Below are positions 4,772 to 8,875 of a DNA stretch of 8,875 nt, piece by piece. Location: assembly GCA_021799945.1 (NCBI GenBank), contig JAJYZK010000107.1:1-8875 (forward strand). Direction: 5' to 3'. The notes below the pieces were generated by a model. The model did no database searches. It worked only from the letters and a program-made list of their open reading frames with translations, and had not been told where the DNA came from. The stretch comes from Acidobacteriota bacterium (GTDB lineage: Bacteria; Acidobacteriota; Terriglobia; Terriglobales; Acidobacteriaceae). Each line of letters begins with the position of its first letter. Within the stretch, counting starts at the first letter, position 1. Made by a program: the position numbers and the translations under genes.

Positions 4772-6477
4772 TACAGCTCTCCTTTTTTCGCTTGGTCCAG
4801 AAGCGAGTCCGAGGCTCTCCAGGAGAGAGCCATGATGGTCAGCGTCGGATTCTTGTCCGAATTTGTTACAAATGGGGCCCCGTCGGCGACAAACAGATTC
4901 TTTACGTCATGCGCCTGGCAATAGGCGTTGAGAACGGAGGTGCGGGGATCCGCCCCCATGCGGGCCGTTCCGACCTCGTGGATAATCGTGCCGCCCTCGG
5001 AGATGCCGTAGGGCAGCGGACCGCCGGGATTTGCGTTGCCGCTGTACGTTCCACCGGCGGTTTCGACGATGCTGCGAAAGGTCTCCTGCATGTCCTTGGC
5101 CATTGCGATCTCATTTGCGCCCCATTGCCAGTGAAAGCGCAGCACAGGGATTCCCCACTCGTCCACGACCTGCGGGTCGATCTCGCAATAGGAGTTGACG
5201 TTGGGGATCATCTCACCCCGTCCGGAGAGACCGATGTAGGCCCCATAGGAGGTGCGGCACTGTTTTTTCAGCGCCAGGCCATAGCCTTCATGCTGCCGGC
5301 AGACTCCGTCGAACTCGCCGACGGCGGGCATGGTTCGTCCTCCGCCAAATTCGACATGGTAGCCGCGAAGGAACTCGTTTTTTCGGTCGTACTTCCACCA
5401 GGGTATGTACATCTGCATGCCGCCCACCCCGTCGTGATTGTGCGGCGGCATATTCTCCAGTTGCGGAAAGTATCCTACACCGACGGATCCGACCGAGTCG
5501 GTCAGGTATCTCCCGACCGCGCCGGAGGAGTTCGCCAGCCCGCCGGGATGCGCGGAGGAACGCGAGTTGAGCAGCAGGCGCGCGGATTCACAGGCGCTCG
5601 CCGCCACCACAAAGGCGCGGGCGCGGATCTGGCATTCGCTGCGCGTCGTCTTGTCGATATAGGAGACGGCGACCGGCTTGCCGTCTTTGCCGACGACAAT
5701 CTCCCGGGCCATGGCGTTGGCGACGAGGGTAAACCGGCCGGTGGCCTGCGCCGGCGGAATCATCACCTGGCTGGAGCTGAAGTTCGAGGCGCTGATGCAG
5801 CCCCGGTAGCACTGGGCGCAGTAGTGGCAGGAGGGACGGTTGTTGTGGGCCTGGGTGAGAATCGCCATGCGCGAGGGAATGCAGGCGATGTCCAGCCGGT
5901 CGCAGGATTTCTTGATCAGCGTCTCCGTGCATCGAGGCTTCGGCGGCGGCAGGAAGACTCCGTTGGGAGCGCTGGCGATATTCTCCTTCGAGCCGAAGAC
6001 CCCGATAAAGGATTCCACCTTGTCGTAATAGGGCGCGATCTCTTCATAGGCGATGGGCCAGTCGTCGCCCATCCCATCGGTGGAGCGAGCCTTGAAGTCC
6101 ACCGGCGCAAAACGGAGGGCGATGCGCCCCCAGTGGTTGGTCCGGCCTCCCTCGATCCGCGAACGGAACCAGCGGAACTGCGTCCCCTGGGCCAGGGTGT
6201 AGGGCTCTCCTTCGATCTCCCAGAAGCCGTTCGGAGCCATGAATTCGCCGTTATACGCGTGCAGCCCCCGGCCGCCGATGTCTGCCCCGCGATGGGCAAG
6301 CTGGTAGGGCCACATGTGCTCTTTGAAGTCTTTGGCGGGATGCAAAAGCGGACCGGCCTCCAGCATCACCACATTCAGGCCGCCTTCCGTCAGAACCTTG
6401 GCCGCCGTCCCGCCGCCCGCTCCGGAACCGATAATGCAGACGTCGTAGACCTTCGGCGAGCGTATGAACTGGAACAT
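4771..6477 (-). CDS. GMC-family FAD-dependent sugar/alcohol dehydrogenase, catalytic subunit
   Basis: A 568-residue GMC oxidoreductase. The N-terminal FAD-binding fold shows GSGAGGG at 17-23 with Glu40 at the end of the second strand, where it would bind the adenosine ribose. The GGRTNHWG loop (110-117) contacts the flavin. The catalytic His is probably His500 in GGTIIHEVGTARMG, paired with Asn543 in TNSDKNPTLTIMA near the end. It has no signal peptide, as usual for this type, which relies on the Tat-tagged subunit 3 encoded next. A cluster Cys217, Cys220, Cys223, Cys227 (CHYCAQCYRGC) sits where FAD-glucose dehydrogenases carry a [3Fe-4S] cluster, so an iron-sulfur centre is likely. The start ATG has GGAGG at 6486-6490. 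The likely substrate is a sugar, polyol or sugar acid, but the sequence does not fix which. Confidence 0.9.
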   Translation of the reverse strand: MFQFIRSPKVYDVCIIGSGAGGGTAAKVLTEGGLNVVMLEAGPLLHPAKDFKEHMWPYQLAHRGADIGGRGLHAYNGEFMAPNGFWEIEGEPYTLAQGTQFRWFRSRIEGGRTNHWGRIALRFAPVDFKARSTDGMGDDWPIAYEEIAPYYDKVESFIGVFGSKENIASAPNGVFLPPPKPRCTETLIKKSCDRLDIACIPSRMAILTQAHNNRPSCHYCAQCYRGCISASNFSSSQVMIPPAQATGRFTLVANAMAREIVVGKDGKPVAVSYIDKTTRSECQIRARAFVVAASACESARLLLNSRSSAHPGGLANSSGAVGRYLTDSVGSVGVGYFPQLENMPPHNHDGVGGMQMYIPWWKYDRKNEFLRGYHVEFGGGRTMPAVGEFDGVCRQHEGYGLALKKQCRTSYGAYIGLSGRGEMIPNVNSYCEIDPQVVDEWGIPVLRFHWQWGANEIAMAKDMQETFRSIVETAGGTYSGNANPGGPLPYGISEGGTIIHEVGTARMGADPRTSVLNAYCQAHDVKNLFVADGAPFVTNSDKNPTLTIMALSWRASDSLLDQAKKGEL

Positions 6478-6548
6478 CGAAAGATCCTCCGCAGAAAAAG
6501 CCGACCGCGCCGGCTCAAGGAAAGCCGCCGCATATGTCTGACCATTCG

Positions 6549-6569
6549 ATTCTATCGCCGAATTTTATA
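6549..6569 (-). promoter_or_regulatory. Possible -10 region of the GMC operon
   Basis: On the minus strand TATAAA (6564-6569) and TAGAAT (6549-6554) lie 72-92 bases upstream of the GMC start, the only A/T-rich stretch in this part. Neither has a convincing -35 box at the usual distance, so the assignment is weak. Confidence 0.2.
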
Positions 6570-6745
6570 CCCGTCGCGCGGCCAGGCGGTAGACCGGATG
6601 CCCTACCGGCGGCATGGCCCAATGCGGGAGCCTGAGGTGGAACAGCGAGCGGCTTGCAACAGGATTCGCGCGGCTTTCAGCAGGATTGAGGATCGGAAGG
6701 GCGGAGGCGCCGGAAGCGCGAGGCGGAATGGGTACAGGAGGTAGA

Positions 6746-6822
6746 GCGGCGATTCTCATCGGACCTCCGATTAGAATCCCTCCCCCGAAGAATCTCTTCA
6801 GCAGTCCGAAGAGAATCGCCGC
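6746..6822. repeat. 77-bp structured inverted-repeat element
   Basis: The left arm GCGGCGATTCTCATCGGAC (6746-6764) and the reverse complement of the right arm (6804-6822), GCGGCGATTCTCTTCGGAC, match at 18 of 19 bases. The 39-base middle has two further small palindromes: GATT-AG-AATC (6769-6778) and GAAGA-ATC-TCTTC (6787-6799). The whole could fold into a long stem with two side hairpins. It lies 116 bases after the GH172 stop and about 270 bases before the GMC start. Candidates are a REP/BIME-like or MITE-like repeat, a processing or terminator structure, or a small structured RNA. There is no T-run. Confidence 0.6.
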
Positions 6823-6937
6823 ATGCAGTTAAGATACCCGGCTTCCCCGCTCTTGCAACAGTCATTGAGTAATGCGAGGCGGTCGAAGTGGTAACGGCAA
6901 ATGGTAATGGACGCGGACCCGTGGAACAGCCTCCCCG

Positions 6938-8062
6938 CTATGCCGTCGGCCTGGGGATCCTTTCGGAGAGAGGCGGCAGCGGCGGAAAGTCCGTGTACGG
7001 CCTGGTCTGGTACCAGTAGGCGACGGAAAAGAAATTGTCGGATCGGTCGTTGGCGTGACCGTGCTCGATGGTGTAGCGCACATACCGTTGAAAGGCCACT
7101 GGATTGTCCGCATGCCAGCGATACAGGCAGTAGCGTCCGCCGGCCAACTCCGGCGAGCTGATGAGCGGAGCGCCGTTGTACAGGTGAGCGAAGGGAGTTC
7201 CCTCGAAGTCCCAGGCCCCGCAGAAATAATCCTCCGTGCCGGTGCCGTTGATGCTGGGCAGCGCATCGTCGTCGATAAAGATCATCTCATCGCCTTCTCC
7301 GAACCAGCCGGCGGCGTTCTGCAGCACGCCCAGCGTCACGCCCATCAGGTGGCCGCGGCCGCGCGACTCCATAAAAACGTAGTTGTCTTTACCGTCTTTG
7401 TTCAACTGGGGCGCTCCGGGCGCATATTCCACCGCTTTGGCGGGCGTCGCCTGACGGTATTGCGCATGGAAATAGAGGCTGTTTTCCGGCAGGGCGGGCA
7501 CGAGCTGATAGTCGATGTTGCTGTAAAAGGCGCCGACGCCGCTCGACCCCTCGTTGGTCACCGTGATGCGCGCAGCCTGGCGGAACGGCATCTTGAAATA
7601 GCAGTTCAACGCCCGCATCGACGAGCAGTTCATGAACGCAGATTGATACAGCTTGTACTCGCCCAGGTTGAGCCCGAAGAAATCGCCGATCGGCGTCTCC
7701 ACGCTGGGCTTCGATTCGCCGTCCCAGTAGATGCGCAACACAATTTCCTTCAGGTGGAAGCCGCTGTGCGCCGCAATCGTGAACCATATGTGGGTAATCA
7801 CCCCGGGGCCGGTTGCGCGGAAGATCTCGCGCGTGGCGCCGGCGGCCACCGGCCAGGCATCGGCGTTGCCGCCGGTGCGGTCGTAGCTGGACTGCTTGAG
7901 CGTGCGGTAATCCTGCGCGCAGGCGTAATCCGGCAGCCGATAGCCCTCTTTTCCCGCCTCCCGATGGGCCTCGGCCTGGGCACGGGGACCGATGGCTCCC
8001 GCCGCGCCCAGCATCGCCAGACGGCTTAGAAAACTGCGCCGCCTCACCTCTGTCTCTTTCAT
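6938..8062 (-). CDS. Tat-exported DUF2961 / GH172-family glycoside hydrolase
   Basis: A 374-residue protein of the DUF2961 family, now glycoside hydrolase family GH172, whose studied members act on alpha-D-fructofuranosides/difructose dianhydride and on D-arabinofuranosides. It opens with RRRSFLSRLAMLGAAGAIG (7-25), a Tat signal with a likely cut after AQA (28-30). Family blocks seen are DYRTLKQSSYDRTGGNADAW (51-70), GPGVITHIWFT (85-95), the paired double jelly-roll strands around LRIYWDGESKPSVETPIGDFF (109-129), and WFGEGDEMIFIDD (253-265) followed by INGTGTEDYF (271-280). Glu256 and Glu277, 21 residues apart, fit the spacing I recall for the two catalytic glutamates of the founding enzyme. 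Length is normal for a single-domain member. The start has a full AAGGAGG at 8070-8076. The FAH-family gene lies 64 bases upstream on the same strand, so they may form one operon. Family certain; substrate inferred only. Confidence 0.9.
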   Translation of the reverse strand: MKETEVRRRSFLSRLAMLGAAGAIGPRAQAEAHREAGKEGYRLPDYACAQDYRTLKQSSYDRTGGNADAWPVAAGATREIFRATGPGVITHIWFTIAAHSGFHLKEIVLRIYWDGESKPSVETPIGDFFGLNLGEYKLYQSAFMNCSSMRALNCYFKMPFRQAARITVTNEGSSGVGAFYSNIDYQLVPALPENSLYFHAQYRQATPAKAVEYAPGAPQLNKDGKDNYVFMESRGRGHLMGVTLGVLQNAAGWFGEGDEMIFIDDDALPSINGTGTEDYFCGAWDFEGTPFAHLYNGAPLISSPELAGGRYCLYRWHADNPVAFQRYVRYTIEHGHANDRSDNFFSVAYWYQTRPYTDFPPLPPLSERIPRPTA

Positions 8063-8126
8063 TGCCCTTCCTCCTTCAACCGGTCACTTTACACGAAGGC
8101 GGATTCGCCGCGCGGTGAACCGGAAA

Positions 8127-8875
8127 TCATCCGACAACATTCACCAGCTCGCCGATGCCGTCGATGGCGATGCGAATCTCGTCGCCTGGCTTCAATCCGA
8201 AGTCGTCCGGCGGAACGATGCCGGTCCCGGTCAGCAGATAGCAGCCGTGAGGAAAGCTGTTGTTGCGGAACAGATATGCGGCCAGCGTTTCCACCGTCCG
8301 CTTCATGGAAGCCAACGTGGTGGAGTCGGAAAACACCGTGGCTTCCCCGCGCCGAATCTCCATGCGGATGGCGGTCGCGACAGGAAGCGGGCCGGACTGC
8401 GCCAGCACTCCCGGTCCCAGGGCGCAGCTTCGGTCGTAAACCTTGGCTTGGGGAAGATAGAGCGGGTTTTCGCCCTCGATATCCCGCGAACTCATGTCGT
8501 TGCCCACGGTGTAGCCGAGGATCCGGCCAGCCGGATTCAACAGCAGCGCCAACTCCGGCTCGGGAACCGACCAGGCGGAGTCGTCGCGAATGGCGACCTT
8601 GCCGTTAGGACCGGCGACGCGCCAGGGCGTGGACTTGAAGAACAGCTCCGGCCGTTCCGCATGGTAGATGCGGTCGTAGAAATCCGCCCCGCCGGCCGCC
8701 TTGGACTCCTCCATGCGCGCCGTGCGGCTGCGGTAGTAGGTGACTCCGGCGCCCCAGACCTCCTGCTCGCCGATGGGCGCCCGCAGGGCTTCGAGCGCTC
8801 GCCGATTCACCGCGGAACAGCGGGGCAGCAGCGCCCGCAGGCTGTGCTCCAGGTCGTCGCCGGCCGTCAGTTGGC
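8127..8875 (-). CDS. FAH-family protein, likely 2-keto-3-deoxy sugar-acid dehydratase type (5' end outside the window)
   Basis: The frame stays open to the window edge, so the N-terminus is missing. An internal GTG at 8808-8810 is not needed as a start, because the codons before it (QLTAGDDLEHSLRALLPRC) also read like protein. Counting from that GTG: APIGEQEVWGAGVTY (11-25), the substrate-side RSRTARMEES (28-36), the metal ligands in VPEPEL (Glu84, Glu86) and GNDMSSRD (Asp105), PLYLPQAKVYD with Lys123, and the closing GTGIVPPDDFGLKPGD and IDGIGEL. The family (PF01557) includes fumarylacetoacetate hydrolase and 2-keto-3-deoxy-D-arabinonate dehydratase. The 'GVTYYRSR..R..ES' and 'IEGENPLYLPQAK' blocks resemble the sugar-acid branch. 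The link to GH172 and a sugar-oxidising GMC pair supports that branch. A hydrolase or decarboxylase role is not excluded. Confidence 0.85.
   Translation of the reverse strand, partial: QLTAGDDLEHSLRALLPRCSAVNRRALEALRAPIGEQEVWGAGVTYYRSRTARMEESKAAGGADFYDRIYHAERPELFFKSTPWRVAGPNGKVAIRDDSAWSVPEPELALLLNPAGRILGYTVGNDMSSRDIEGENPLYLPQAKVYDRSCALGPGVLAQSGPLPVATAIRMEIRRGEATVFSDSTTLASMKRTVETLAAYLFRNNSFPHGCYLLTGTGIVPPDDFGLKPGDEIRIAIDGIGELVNVVG

Larger units (their letters stand above)
6478..6937. other. 460-bp gap between the GH172 and GMC genes
   Basis: No credible gene on either strand; the open frames are Arg/Ser/Pro-rich and lack binding sites. The promoter of the GMC operon is expected near 6540-6600, where A/T-rich hexamers occur, and a strong inverted-repeat element occupies 6746-6822. 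Its length suggests that the GMC pair is transcribed separately from the GH172 and FAH genes. Confidence 0.45.

Noticed and set aside
4744..6744. 666-codon open frame on the plus strand opposite the GMC gene
   Set aside because: It mirrors the minus-strand coding sequence. The minus strand has full GMC motifs and a good binding site, whereas the plus frame has no recognisable domain and Arg/Ala/Gly/Val-rich composition typical of antisense frames in GC-rich genes.
7055..8029. 324-codon open frame on the plus strand opposite the GH172 gene
   Set aside because: Antisense shadow of a clearly identified family member; no domain and no binding site.
8063..8126. Possible dyad around ACCGGT and GGTGAACCGG between the FAH and GH172 genes
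   Set aside because: The arms match only in part and the pairing is too weak to call an operator or terminator.

Overview
The window looks like chromosomal DNA of a GC-rich, Gram-negative soil-type bacterium. Acidobacteriota of the Bryobacter/Solibacter kind is my best guess. The evidence is the gene set: a Tat-exported DUF2961/GH172 hydrolase, a GMC flavoenzyme with a gluconate-2-dehydrogenase subunit-3 partner, a sugar-acid type FAH-family enzyme, a secreted DsrE-like protein and an omega-like small protein. This is pattern recognition; no search was run. No rRNA, tRNA, CRISPR array or intact insertion sequence was seen.

Layout. Positions 1-1103 hold no convincing complete gene. They contain IS-end-like inverted repeats (34-162, and a third copy at 198-217), a strong GC hairpin (354-378), a diverged inverted repeat (491-518 / 634-661) and a signal-peptide-like fragment; I read this as a graveyard of small mobile or repeat elements. 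Two minus-strand genes follow: a Tat-exported DsrE-fold protein (1104-1820) and a small secreted protein (1971-2336). From 2337 to 4047 there are two small plus-strand genes, an RNA-polymerase-omega-like protein (3060-3290) and a glycine-rich RRM RNA-binding protein (3718-4047), each behind a long untranslated or gene-free stretch with hairpins. A perfect GC palindrome (4141-4158) separates the RRM gene from the convergent minus-strand block.

The right half (4163-8875) is a minus-strand block that reads as sugar catabolism. In transcription order it holds an FAH-family enzyme resembling 2-keto-3-deoxy-sugar-acid dehydratases (8875-8127, 5' end outside the window), a Tat-exported GH172 glycosidase (8062-6938), a 460-bp gap with a striking 19-bp inverted repeat (6746-6822), a GMC FAD-dependent dehydrogenase (6477-4771) and its subunit-3/chaperone-like partner (4771-4163), translationally coupled through a TAGTG stop/start overlap. 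A reasonable inference is that GH172 releases a furanose sugar (D-arabinofuranose or fructofuranose) in the periplasm, the flavoenzyme pair oxidises it, and the FAH-family protein works on the resulting 2-keto-3-deoxy acid in the cytoplasm. The substrate is unproven.

The best candidates for new biology are the structured element at 6746-6822, the GH172/FAH/GMC linkage, the four-cysteine cluster in the GMC subunit, the omega paralogue and the secreted DsrE-like protein.
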